NCBI GenBank assembly: GCA_029449245.1
Contig: JANATF010000009.1
Coordinates: 1,178,001 to 1,242,000 of the forward strand
DNA from: Mortierella alpina
Taxonomy: Eukaryota; Mortierellomycota; Mortierellomycetes; Mortierellales; Mortierellaceae
Direction of reading: 5' to 3'
DNA: 64,000 bases
Shown here: positions 1 to 10,807 of the stretch, piece by piece
How positions within the stretch are numbered: position 1 is the stretch's first letter
Layout of the letters: each line of letters opens with the position of its first letter
Notes under the pieces: generated by a model
What the model was told of the DNA's origin: nothing
The model's database searches: none
What the model saw: only the letters and a program-made list of their open reading frames with translations
Program-made: the position numbers and the translations under genes

Positions 1-1
1 C

Positions 2-3000
2 CTTCTTGACGGTCCAAGCCTCACCAACGACGTATACAGATCATATCGACAACGGTTCGACCAGTTGAAGAACTTGAGGCTAACAACAAAACCAGGCCCG
101 TCAACAAGGTAATGACTTCAGCAAAGTTGCAGATCAACGCTACTATGATTTGCGACTTATAATAACCGAGATTAACATGTCGCTTTTGTCCTTACACTGC
201 TAGGCCCTCCTTCTATGTTGCTCGTGGTTCGACCAGAAACCAATTTCGTCCAATTTTTGCATCAAAGGAGTCGATCTTGGCCGGTACGCGTTACAAGGAT
301 ATAAGCACTGCAAAACCTCGCAGCCAAGAGCTACCCAAGCAGGCACAGGTACAACGGAAGCGCCCGCCAGCGGCCAAGAAGGAGGTTAAGAAGAAAAAAA
401 GAGAAGGACGAGCCAGGGTCAAGCCCAAGACGGATGCAAAGCGGAATGTCAAAGACGCAACAAGACAGGACCGCGACCTTCGCAGGAAACACCCGACAAA
501 AACACTGTGTATCGGATCTGTTGCGGGCTGTTTGAGGAAGCAGGGACACGGCGACGCTGTCAGCAGCATGCATTCGCAATTAAGGGCAGCAGTGGAGTTG
601 CTCAATCTAGTCCAGGTCTACGCATATTGGGCGTGCGCTATCTACATCACTGCCATCTTGGATGGCTGCGGCACTACCTTTAGTTCTGCGCCTCCCGCAC
701 CTTCGCCATCTACTCCTATCTCCTCGGCTCCCTCTGCACCTTCGGTATCCTTTGCATCAGTATCAGTATTACCAGCATCTTCGGCGACTTCAACTTCATC
801 ATTATTTTCGGCATCGTCAGTAGCTTCAGCATCATCAGCCTCCGCAGAATCTCGGACACCTGCACCAACAACGCCGTTGAGGGCCACTGTTGCCTCGTGG
901 ATCCCCACCAGTGCAGCGGATAGACGGAGACTGTTGGATGAGATAGTCGACAGCAAGGACTTCATTTACGCCTTGGCATCTCGTCTCTACTACGGAGTCA
1001 TAAAGGAGACAGAGGAGGCAGAGTTCTCCACACCCCAAAAAGCAAGTGAGGCGGCTGACCTCGCATACTATCTTTTTCGTCGCGCCACCAAGCTGCCACC
1101 TCTCAACAACCACCAGTCTAGGACCGCGCCAGATGCTAGAACGCAGGGGATGGCATTCCGAGACATGTCCGCCATGTCCATGGTGTCGGTTCAAGCATCA
1201 ATGAGATCGCATTATCGCAATGCCGATGTAAGTTTTTTGTCAGCGGCGGAAAAATGAGGGTGGTTTATCATCATTTCCTAACAGAAAGTTGTCCACATCC
1301 ATAGCTCGGTGAAAAGAATGAGGACAAGGACAAGAGCGACATTGAATTCTTTTTTGAGAAGAATGGGCTGGCCGGTAGCTACGCCGATTTCCCCAAAGCT
1401 TCCCTCAAGCAAGGATTCATATGTCTGTCTGAGTCAACCTTCATTGACATTTTTTGGGCACATCCGGCCACCAAAACCTTCACCCAGCACATCCTCAGCG
1501 CGCTCGGACAAGAGGGCAGTACCAAAAAAGCTGCTAAAGAGTTCGTGCTTCATCACAAGGCACTATTTATCAACGAACTCTTTGGTCATGGTCAATTCCG
1601 GCACGCTTCCCTTCAGGAAGACCAACTTGCGACTCACTACAAGCTGAAAGGGACAGTCGTGACAAACGGCCATGTTTTGAACATGTTGGCTTATGATACA
1701 AAATATCATCGTCCAACAGCGGCCCGAGAGGAACGAAGGAAAGGTCGAACCGATATTCGAGTCGAGTTCTGGGAGCTGGAGGGCGAAGGCGAGGAGGACG
1801 ACACGTCCGACCAAGATGACGTTACCGATACTGTTCAGCAACTCACGATCCAGGCTCCGTTTCTCGACGACGACGACGACGACGACGACGACAACATGGA
1901 GGAGGGTTCATCCAACACTCAGCTGCGTCATGAAGCAGCAGCGTCGAGCATGGCTCATGTTTCAGGGCCGGGCACTTCAGCGCGCCAAGTGAATTGGAAG
2001 CAGAGGTCCAAGTTGCTGCAGAATGTGGAGACTGTGTACCAAAGGCCTGAGGACTGCCCGCCCGCCAATGACACCATTGTCCTAGGTGCTGACCCCGGGG
2101 AGATTAACGCCCTCGTCGTCGCCAAGCTGGACCCACGCAACGGTCAGAAACGTCATGTGGTCAAGATAACAAGGAAGTTCCTGTCGGCCCCTTACGTCAA
2201 ATTCAGGCGACTGCTTGAGTCCAGGAAAGAGGTGACAGGCATTCAGGATCTGGAATCAAGTATCCCTCCTTTCTCACGCGCAACACTTGCTCAGTACTTC
2301 ACGTACATGACCGGCGCCAGCACTACCGCAAACAGCACCAGCAGCGCTAGCACCGGCACCATTCGATCTGTTTTCGACAGCATCGTCACTTTTTACCAGG
2401 AAACTTGGTTCTTGAAAAAGAGCTGGGCGTCGCGACAAGCACAAGTCAGTTGTATTGACCTAGCCATCAAAGGCATCCTGAGAATGGTCGGGAAGAACGA
2501 GAGCAACAAGTACGATTCAGATGGGCAGCCAGTCGTGCTCTGTGTTGGTCTCGCAACATTCAACAGTCAAACTGGGATGCCATCAAAGCATTCGGTACTG
2601 GAGGCAAGGCTGGTCAAGAAGGTGAGAACATATTTTGAGTGTGCAGACCGCAGCATCATACCACAGGTTTCCAACACATCTATTTTTTGCATTCGTTGTT
2701 CACCTCTTAGTTGAAGGGTTTGGGATACCCAGTGGTTGGCTGTCACGAGTATTTTACCTCGGCCAAGTGTCCCCGACCAGCGTGTAACACTTTCCTGCGC
2801 AACGTCGGACGGACTCGCTCTCGCTACTGTCCTACTTGTCGAATGCACTTTGACCGAGACGCGGTGGGTAGCGAGAACATTGGCCGGATTTGCCAAGCAC
2901 AGCTGGAAAGGCAAGAGCGCCCTTCAAAGTTCATGCCAGCGCCGAGACCAGTGTCTTTCCCACCGCCACCACTGCGCATGGACTGTCTTCCGCTACTTGA

Positions 3001-3130
3001 GGATCAACCTCCGCCGCACTGTACGTTTTCAGCTCTCCACCAAGGGAAGGAGAGACTTGGAAGGAGCAAGAGGCCTGCAGGGGATGTGCTGGAAGACGCG
3101 GGATCGCCCAAGGTTCCTCGCCAGCAGTAA
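2..3130 (+). CDS. Fanzor (eukaryotic TnpB-like RNA-guided nuclease), 5'-partial
   Basis: Four exons (<2-108, 204-1227, 1305-2621, 2711-3130) splice in frame with GT-AG introns and give 955 codons without a stop; the start lies upstream of the window. The first 300 residues are basic, then Ala/Ser/Pro-rich low complexity. The C-terminal third carries a TnpB/Fanzor RuvC core: RuvC-I around visible residue 640 (G-A-D-P-G-E), a RuvC-II-like strand (VGLATFNSQTGMPSKHS), then H-E-Y-F-T-S at about 827, a zinc ribbon (C-x4-C at about 837 and C-P-T-C at about 855) and RuvC-III (DRDAVGSENIG, about 863). The usual RuvC-II acidic residue is not seen; the Glu of HEY may replace it, as reported for Fanzors. 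An Asp run lies near 1867-1893. The family cuts DNA guided by an omega RNA and usually rides on transposons. Nuclease family is secure; activity is inferred. Confidence 0.85.
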
Positions 3131-3290
3131 ACATTCAATGGGGTCGAAACCCCATAACAAATTTGTAAGTGACATTGAAGCTGCATGCTCTGTTTGCTTG
3201 AAATCAGCTGTGTAGGCTATGGTTCTGACACTTTGCCTTGTTGCAGACGGTCCTCCTTCGTCTACCTTCAAAAGTAGATAAGGCAAGTGT
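3131..3290 (+). other. Hairpin-rich 3' flank of the Fanzor gene
   Basis: A perfect 7-bp hairpin (ATGGGGT, loop CGAA) sits at 3138-3155, eight bases after the stop. A branched fold is possible at 3229-3289: an outer stem pairs 3229-3239 with 3280-3289 (one bulge) and encloses two 5-bp hairpins (AGACG/CGTCT at 3246-3263 and TCTAC/GTAGA at 3261-3278, which share three bases and are mutually exclusive). A GTAAGT at 3164 and a TTGCAG ending at 3246 could be a 3'-UTR intron. In TnpB/Fanzor systems the guide RNA usually overlaps the 3' end of the gene, so this is the place to look for it; no guide boundary can be drawn from sequence alone. Confidence 0.3.
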
Positions 3291-4097
3291 CGCTATGTGT
3301 TGTGCAATGTCTCTGAGACGTGTGTCAAACGTTAACTTTATCCATTTCCTTTATAGAGAGTCGACTGTATTGCAGGTCATTTATATTCTCAGAAAAATGA
3401 CAAAATCAAATTCCTGTCTTTGCCATTCCATGGTTCTTGTCAGAAAAATGACAAATTGGCCAGAGGGGCGTTTGATTCAATCAGAGTATTCAGAAGCTGA
3501 CCTCCGTACCTGCAAATACCGTGTCTGCCGCTGTCACCCCACTCCATTTTTTTGTTTTGGAAAGTCTAGCATAGCTCGTAGCGTGCAATCTGTATGTACT
3601 ACAGACTACAGCCATCTGAGGAGATGCCTTCTGTCCTTTGCACCAGAGCTCTAGCGAGCTCTGCGCTTAATCCAGATGACCCTTTGCTACCCGTCAGCGG
3701 GACGGTTCAAGGTGAATTGTTCTTCCTCGAATGACTTGATAACCGTTTTCCCTCTCCTCTCCATTATTCCAAGGTGCCTGTGGCTCATACGACTGTCGAT
3801 GATCGCCTGATCTGCGGCGTGGGGGTCGTCCTGCTCACCTGGGAACGTGTTGATCGTATGTTCTTGTAGCCTTTGTCCACACTGGCTCTCGTCGTCTCGT
3901 ATCACTCATCGGTATGTCAGCTTGAACGTAGTTGCGCTCCCTTTTCAGTTGCCGGCTGCGCTTTTTGCGGTCGGTGATGCTGCGGCTGATCTCCCATTCT
4001 ACAGTGCCCTGCACCGATGGGTCCACAATGTCTCCCCTGCCTCGCTCACGATGAATTGGCAGAATTTTCGTGCGGTCTGTCGCCGCACCCTCCACTT

Positions 4098-5179
4098 CTA
4101 TCTGATGTAGCGGGGAGCGGTCACCCGCGGCTCTTGTCTTTTATATAGCGGGTAAGAGCCTTTCGAGTTGCCGATGTGAAGGGTCTTGAGCATAAACGCA
4201 GGTGTTTGAACTTCATTGATCCTAATGTTGTTGCGCAATTCGACGACAGATAGATACTCGAGATTCGTGTGGAGGTTGAGGAGCGTGAGGACATCCGTGC
4301 TCGATATTGGTTCCGAACTGTCATTTTCCAGAGTGGTGTGATATTTCGATTGAAGGACACGCTGTATCCTTGCTCCAAGTTTGGCTTCACTGTTGCCCAT
4401 ACGATTTGGATCTGTGGTGCCATTTTCTTCAGTCTCGAAAGCAGTTCCACGTCGAAAAATTTACTAGCACAGAATTCCTTAAGATACTTGAGGCGTTTTG
4501 TGGTCGCGTCAAGGTATTCTTTTGCGGATTCTCGTTCTGCGAGCTTTATGCCCTTGGTCCTAATGATCAGACGGTGGAGTGCAGGGTCGATGGTCACCAT
4601 ATTTCAGACGTAATGAAGCATCACTCAATCCGACTCCAGCCGATAGTAGCCGTAAGAGACAATACCAAGATCGCCTAGAAGGTTTTCGATAGTCCTGCAG
4701 GTGGCGTTGTCCCTGTCCCTTTAGGCTATAACCCAAAGAAGCGGTTCCAAGGGCTTCAAGGTTTTGAAGGATGTGTCGTGGCTAGTCCTTCCACAACTTG
4801 CATTTGCCCATCTTGAGCTCCAGTGTGAGCAAGTTTTGTGCACAAACCCGCATCACTGTCGGCTTCTAGGACAAAGTCCCACCGAATCTTGAGGAAGCGG
4901 ATGTGATGGCCGTGTTTCTGGAAGATGATTCAGATCTCGTTTCGGATGGCGTGCAATTCCTCCAGGTTGTTGATGGTGGGATAAGGGACGAGGCGTTTTG
5001 TAGAGCATAGCTTCGACCCGAGCAGGCAGAGGCTGTCGTCAAAGGCGTGCCAGAGCTCGTGCATGAGGAGGTTGCTCCAGTGACGATTGACCTGGACGAG
5101 GTTGAGAAGAGTGGGACGGCGAGAGATGGCTGGAGAGTAGGCGGACCAGCTCTGGTATGGCCAGAAAGTCGTGCAACAT
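4098..5179 (-). pseudogene. F-box/LRR-type gene relic
   Basis: From ATG at 5179 the reading frame begins like an F-box (M-L-H-D-F-L-A-I-P-E-L-V-R-L-L), then must shift frame near 5110-5125 to continue as L-L-N-L-V-Q-V-N-R-H-W-S-N-L-L, the usual second half of the domain. Further LRR-like pieces are in other frames: a segment around 4930-5030, one at 4430-4600 and one at 4098-4330 (LTLLNLHTNLEYL). Stops separate them. A scrap at 3687-3905 may be the C-terminal end. F-box proteins recruit substrates to SCF ubiquitin ligases; this copy looks dead. Splicing cannot explain the first shift because no GT-AG pair fits. Confidence 0.5.
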
Positions 5180-5615
5180 GCTGAAGGTGTGCTGAAGGGT
5201 GAGGTGTGAAGTGTGCAGTGTGGGTGTGAAGGTGGACGTTGTCGGTGTTGCCACCAACACAGCGGTGGCGCAGCCCCTGTGTTTATATGTGACTCGTATG
5301 ACTGACTGGCCCCCTTGCCTCTGCTGCTACAAGACCTCGGTGTCGCACTGACAATCTCTCGCTGTTTTCTCCTCTTTGCTCGTCCCTTGTTTGGTGAGTC
5401 ATTGCTGTCAGGATGTGGCCATGTCTGCGCACGAGCGAAGCGCCCAGCACACCGTGCGCGTGTATAAAAGGCGCCCGCACCGTGAGGCCAGTTCTCACAA
5501 GCACTTTCCCACGCCCTCATACTCACCGCCTTGCCTTTGCAATCTTGACATTCTTCTCTTTGCTCTACACTCGCAAATCATTGCTGATACCCAACCCAGA
5601 TATCCCACTTCCAAC
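5180..5615. other. Intergenic region upstream of VAS1
   Basis: No independent gene is seen. It holds a TATA-like sequence and an in-frame upstream ATG (5421) relevant to VAS1, and CT-rich tracts (5520-5600) typical of fungal promoters. Confidence 0.5.
5463..5468 (+). promoter_or_regulatory. TATA-like box upstream of VAS1
   Basis: TATAAA in the context TGTATAAAAGG, about 150 bp upstream of the VAS1 start codon and downstream of the alternative in-frame ATG at 5421, so a transcript starting here would encode only the shorter protein. Confidence 0.4.
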
Positions 5616-8600
5616 ATGGCCGACAACAACGCAACCACCCCTGTGCCCCCTCCCGCCGCTGGCGCCGAGGCCTCTGGTGAAAAGTCAAAGAATGCCGACA
5701 AGAACGAGGCAAAGCGTCTGGCAAAGATGGAAAAGTTCCTGGCTAAGCAAAAGGTATATACCGTAGAACGAACGCTCTCTACATACATAGAGGCAGCAAC
5801 TTCACTTCATGCGCATCGAGCCTTTCTAACGTCAATCATCTGTTACTAACCATGCGATTGTTCTCGCTCCATGCCGTCAGGCCGCTGCCGACAAGTCAAA
5901 GGCCGCCCCTGCCGCCAAGGAGGAAAAGAAGCCCAAGGCCGAAAAGCCCGCCGCTGCTGCCCCCGAGCCCGAGTTCGTCAACACCACGCCCAAGGGCCAG
6001 AAGAAGGACATGTCCGAGCCCATGGCTGCCACCTACAACCCCAAGGCTGTCGAGGCTTCATGGAACGACTGGTGGGAGAAGGAGGGTTTCTTTGAGCCCG
6101 AATTGACCGCCGATGGCAAGGTCAAGGAGGAGGGTCTGTTCGTCATTGCAGCCCCCCCACCCAACATCACTGGATCCCTCCACACTGGTCACGCCCTGGC
6201 TGTCTCGATCGAGGATGGACTTGCTCGCTGGTAATGATGCGCATACAGATTCCGCAGGATGCGATAGGATACCATGACGGCTTGCAGATCGTGTGCACGC
6301 GGTACTCACGTTCTGTTTCTTTGCTGAAAAAATCGCATACGGCGAATTCTCTTCTAGGAACCGCATGTTGGGCAAGACTGTTCTCTTCAACCCCGGTACC
6401 GACCACGCCGGTATCTCGGCCCAAGCCGTCGTTGAGAAGCAGCTGTGGAAGGAGAGCAAGCAGACTCGCCATGACATTGGACGCGAAGCTTTCGTGAGCA
6501 AGGTTTGGGACTGGAAGGACGTTTTCCAGGGTCGCATCAACAACCAGGTCAGACGCCTTGGTGCTTCTTATGACTGGACCCGTGAGGCCTTCACCCTCAG
6601 CGATAGCCTCTCCAAGGCCGTCACGGAGACCTTCTGCAGATTCCACGAGGAGGGCATCATCTATCGCGCTACCCGTCTCGTCAACTGGTGCTCAGAGCTC
6701 AACACTGCGTTGTCCAACCTTGAGGTTGACAACAAAGAGTTGACTGGACGCACTCTCTTGAACGTGCCTGGCTACGACCAGAAGGAGAAGTTCGAGTTTG
6801 GTGTTCTCATCTCCTTCGCCTACCCCGTCGAGAACTCGGACGAGAAGATCGTTGTCGCCACCACTCGTATTGAGACCATGATCGGAGATACTGCTGTTGC
6901 TGTTCACCCCCAGGATGAGCGCTACAAGGTATGCCCCCTTTCCTCTCCTTCCTCTTTCCTTGACACAATCCCATGCTTACATCCCAATCGAAAAGTATAT
7001 GTCGAGATTAACTGAGCATTGTTTCCCCTGTCCACAGCACCTCCATGGCAAGTACGTCATTCACCCCTTCTCTGGACGCAGAATCCCCATTATCTTGGAC
7101 GATATCGTTGTCGACATGGCCTTCGGTACCGGAGCTGTCAAGATGACCCCTGCCCACGACTTTAACGATTGCGAGGTCGGAAAGCGCCACAACCTCGAGT
7201 TCATCAACATCTTGAACGACGACGGTACCCTCAACAACAACTGTGGTGAATTCTCAGGAATGAAGCGTTTCCACGCTCGTGTTGCTGTCCTGAAGGCCCT
7301 CAAGGAGAAGGGTCTCTACATCGAGACAGTCGACAACGCCATGACGGTTCCCCTGTGCTCCAAGACTGGCGACATTATTGAGCCCTTGATGAAGCCCCAG
7401 TGGTGGGTCAACTGCAAGGACATGGCCGCCGAGGCTCTCTTGGCAGCCAAGGACGGCAGACTCACCATTAGACCCCAGACCTCCGAGAAGGAGTACTACC
7501 GCTGGATGGAGAACATCAACGACTGGTGCATTTCCCGTCAGATCTGGTGGGGTCACCGTGTTCCTGCTTACTTTGTCCGCTTCGCAGGCGAGGAGCAGGA
7601 CTTCGCCGACGGTCAGTTCTGGGTCTCGGGACGCAGCGAGCAGGAGGCACAGGCCAACGCCGAGAAAAAGTTCCCTGGCAAGACGTTCACGTTGGAGCAA
7701 GACCCTGATGTTCTCGACACCTGGTTCTCGTCTGGTCTCTGGCCCTTCTCCATCATGGGCTGGCCCGAGAAGACCGCTGACTTTGAGAAGTTCTACCCCA
7801 CCTCCTTGCTTGAGACTGGTTGGGATATTCTTTTCTTCTGGGTCGCACGTATGGTCATGTTGGGCATCAAGTTGACCGGTCAGGTTCCTTTCTCCGAGGT
7901 TTACTGCCACGCCTTGGTCCGTGATGCCCAGGGTCGTAAGATGTCAAAGTCTTTAGGAAACGTTATCGATCCCATCGATGTCATCGAGGGCATCTCGCTC
8001 CAGGCCCTGCATGACAAGCTCCGTGTCGGTAACTTGGATCCCCGTGAGATTGTCAAGGCCGAGCAGGGACAGAAGCTCGACTTCCCCAACGGTATCCCCG
8101 AGTGCGGTACTGACGCTCTTCGCTTCTGCCTGGGCTCCTACTCTGCCTTTGGCAGGGACATCAACCTGGACATCATGCGCGTTGATGGCTACCGCAAGTT
8201 CTGTAACAAGTTGTGGAACGCCACTCGCTTCGCGCTCCTGAAGTTTGAGGAGGGCTTTTTGCCCAACGCCACCGCTGCCAAGTCTGGTAACGAGAGTTTG
8301 GCCGAACGCTGGATCCTTAACAAACTGAACGTTGCTGCTGTCGAACTGAACGACCAGCTCGGTCAGCGCAACTTCATGAAAGCCACGGATGCCATTTACA
8401 AGTTCTGGCTCTATGAGCTCTGCGATGTCTACATTGAGATCATCAAGCCCATTACGGAAGGGTCGGACTTGGTCGCCAAGCGCTCAGCCCAGGACACCCT
8501 CTACACTTGCCTGGAGGCTGCTCTGAGGATGTTGCACCCCTTCATGCCCTTCTTGACCGAGGAGTTGTACCAGCGTCTGCCTCGCCGTGACGGCGACAAG

Positions 8601-9146
8601 ATCCCCACCATCACCAAGTCGTCCTTCCCTGTCAATAACCCTTCATATGTTGACGAGAAGGCCGATGTTGATTTCGAGTTGGTCTTTGCGGTTGTCCGCT
8701 GCGGTCGCTCGCTCATGGCCGATTACAACATGACCAAGGGAGGCCAGATCTTCCTTCATGGCTCCGCCGAGATTGCCAAGCTTTTGAAGTCTGAGGAAGC
8801 TGGAATTGCCACCCTGACCAAGGGCAGCAAGGCCTGCAAGGTCGTGACCGATGTCGCCGAGATTCCCGAGGGATGTGCCTCTCAAACGGTCCAGGAGGGA
8901 TGCTCTGTGTACCTGTTGGTCAAGGGTATGGTCGATGTCGATGCTGAGGTGCAGAAGATTGAGAAGAAGCTGGCCAAGGTCCAGAAGGCGAAGGATGACT
9001 TGTTGAAGAAGACCCAGGACGCGAACTACTTGAACAAGGTCAAGGCCGAGGTTCGGGAGTTGAACGACGCCAAGTTGAAGGATTACGAGGCCGAGATTGC
9101 CACATTGGCGGGCGGTATCGATACCTTTTTGAAGTTGAAGGATTAA
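5616..9146 (+). CDS. VAS1: Valyl-tRNA synthetase
   Basis: Four exons (5616-5753, 5881-6230, 6358-6928, 7038-9146) join in frame to 1055 residues. The enzyme charges tRNA-Val in the cytosol and, in yeast, also in mitochondria. A Lys/Ala-rich extension covers residues 1-100. The class I signature is at about 140-150 ([18 protein letters not shown] in the HIGH position) and KMSKS at about 654. The editing domain lies between them, followed by the anticodon-binding domain, and the C-terminal 60 residues form the coiled coil typical of ValRS ([18 protein letters not shown]). Codon use is strongly biased to C/G third positions, as expected for a highly expressed gene. All splice junctions are supported by protein continuity, e.g. 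TGG split at 6230/6358. The frame is also open upstream to an ATG at 5421. Confidence 0.97.
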
Positions 9147-9204
9147 GTTGAAAGGCAGGTGGAAGAATGGTGGTCAGGAAACGGGTCAAGCAGACGTTCT
9201 TTGT

Positions 9205-9210
9205 AATAAA
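9205..9210 (+). terminator. Poly(A) signal of VAS1
   Basis: AATAAA about 60 bp after the VAS1 stop codon, between two convergent genes. Confidence 0.45.
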
Positions 9211-9350
9211 AAATACACACCTCCCGGTTCAAGACTGGATCGAACTACAGCGAGTAACTATGGCAAGGATGAAAAAGCCCTTTACAACTTCACACTTGAC
9301 GAGTCGAGTTGAGACAAATCGTAGACGCGAGCAAGATCGATTTGATATTG

Positions 9351-10073
9351 TTAACAATAGCAGTTGTATTCACCACAGCTATAGCAGCGACCTGTGCCGA
9401 TTCTCCCCAAGGCCTCAGCGCTTGCAGCACTCCGAGCAATTTGATTATCCGCCAACTGCATCCTCATCTTGCTGAGTAAGTTTTCCCCCTCCTGGTGCCG
9501 AAGCCGAGCCATGTCCTGTTGTTGCCTCATACTGCCGGCGCCTGCGGAGGGGGTCCAGGCCATATCCCTCAGGGCTTTGCCAACATTCTCTTGCACGAAT
9601 GCAGACGTCCTCTGGGCTTTTGGGTCCGCCACTCTCGGGAATTGGGAACGACTAAACTGGAGTCCGAGCCGCATCGCTTGATTGATGGACGAAAAGTCAT
9701 TGAAGGCCTCGTCGGGATCACTCATGATTTCGGAGCGGAGGAAGGTCAGGAGCCCGGATCTTGTCATGCAGGCACCATGGGTGTTGAAGACGGTCTCGAC
9801 TGCAAATGCTAGATAGGTGGCATTGAAGACCAGGACACTGCACTGAAGCACCGCTTGGATTTGATCTGGCGGTGCCATCATGGCTGCGAGGACCTTCATC
9901 TTTTGAGGCTCTAGCAGCTGGGTCGCTTTTGGCTGGTGGTAGTTGTCGAGGTAGCCGAAGACTGCATTGGCAAACGAGCGCAGGATGTCGGTGGGGTTGT
10001 TTTGATGGTCGAGGAGCGGCAGTTGCTGCTGGGTCTGTGGCGGTGGTGGGTTGAACTGGTACTGGTATGCCAT
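9351..10073 (-). CDS. Hypothetical protein with Cys-rich C-terminus
   Basis: A single-exon frame of 240 residues from ATG at 10073; the longer open frame has no better ATG. The N-terminus is Gln/Pro-rich (residues 1-25), the middle is helical and contains no recognised domain, and the protein ends in a compact cysteine motif, C-Y-S-C-G-E-Y-N-C-Y-C, which could bind metal or be lipidated. It is convergent with VAS1, 204 bp away. I do not recognise the family. Composition is protein-like with no stops, so it is probably a real gene. Confidence 0.65.
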   Translation of the reverse strand: MAYQYQFNPPPPQTQQQLPLLDHQNNPTDILRSFANAVFGYLDNYHQPKATQLLEPQKMKVLAAMMAPPDQIQAVLQCSVLVFNATYLAFAVETVFNTHGACMTRSGLLTFLRSEIMSDPDEAFNDFSSINQAMRLGLQFSRSQFPRVADPKAQRTSAFVQENVGKALRDMAWTPSAGAGSMRQQQDMARLRHQEGENLLSKMRMQLADNQIARSAASAEALGRIGTGRCYSCGEYNCYC

Positions 10074-10807
10074 GATACTGTTTTTTGAACGAGCTGTCGA
10101 GAAACAAAAAGTAGGGGAGAGAGTGAGCAAAGAGTGCAAAAACAGGAATGTCCGATGCGCTTTTTTTTTCTTGTTGGGCTATGTCCAATCGAGCGAGCAA
10201 AATCTGATTGCCTCGCGTTCACCACCCCTCGTGGACATCCGCGCAGTCGTAGGTCGCACAAATACGACTCGATGGTCTGGACAATACTTCGCCTCGATCG
10301 TACGCGCTCGTCATTTTTGTGCACCGTCTCAAATTGCGACTCTACAGCCTTGAGGCTGCTAAAAAGATTGAAGTAAGCCCTTTTGAAGTCTAGCTTCCGA
10401 CATGAAGAGCGTCAGTAGATCCTGGGACACTGACCAAAAAACTCCGCAGTACCGAGATACTGGTTCAGGACGGCCACCAAAAATGTAATGTCCCGAAAGA
10501 GGGGCAGAAGACGGTAGAGTATCAAAATTAGGAGACTGAAAGCCAGTGGGAAGAGGATAGGGAAAAGAAATGGAAAGAAGAGCTGGATAAAGACTGTGAT
10601 GAAGAACACGATATCAAAGTGCCTAGCGACTGCCGGGAACAAAAGTGTCGTAATAAATGTCTAGTGGAGCATCTAAAGAGGTGGGGAGGCGATGAACGAT
10701 ATTGATTTCCCGGACGCCCGTGTTGGACCACATGGTGATGGTCTTGCAACCCACATCTTTAATTTTGCAAACGTGTCTTATGGCTCTGAGGCCAACACAA
10801 AATATCT

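Noticed and set aside
3687-4097. Two overlapping minus-strand frames
   Set aside because: Possibly the tail of the F-box relic, but too short and unmatched to call.
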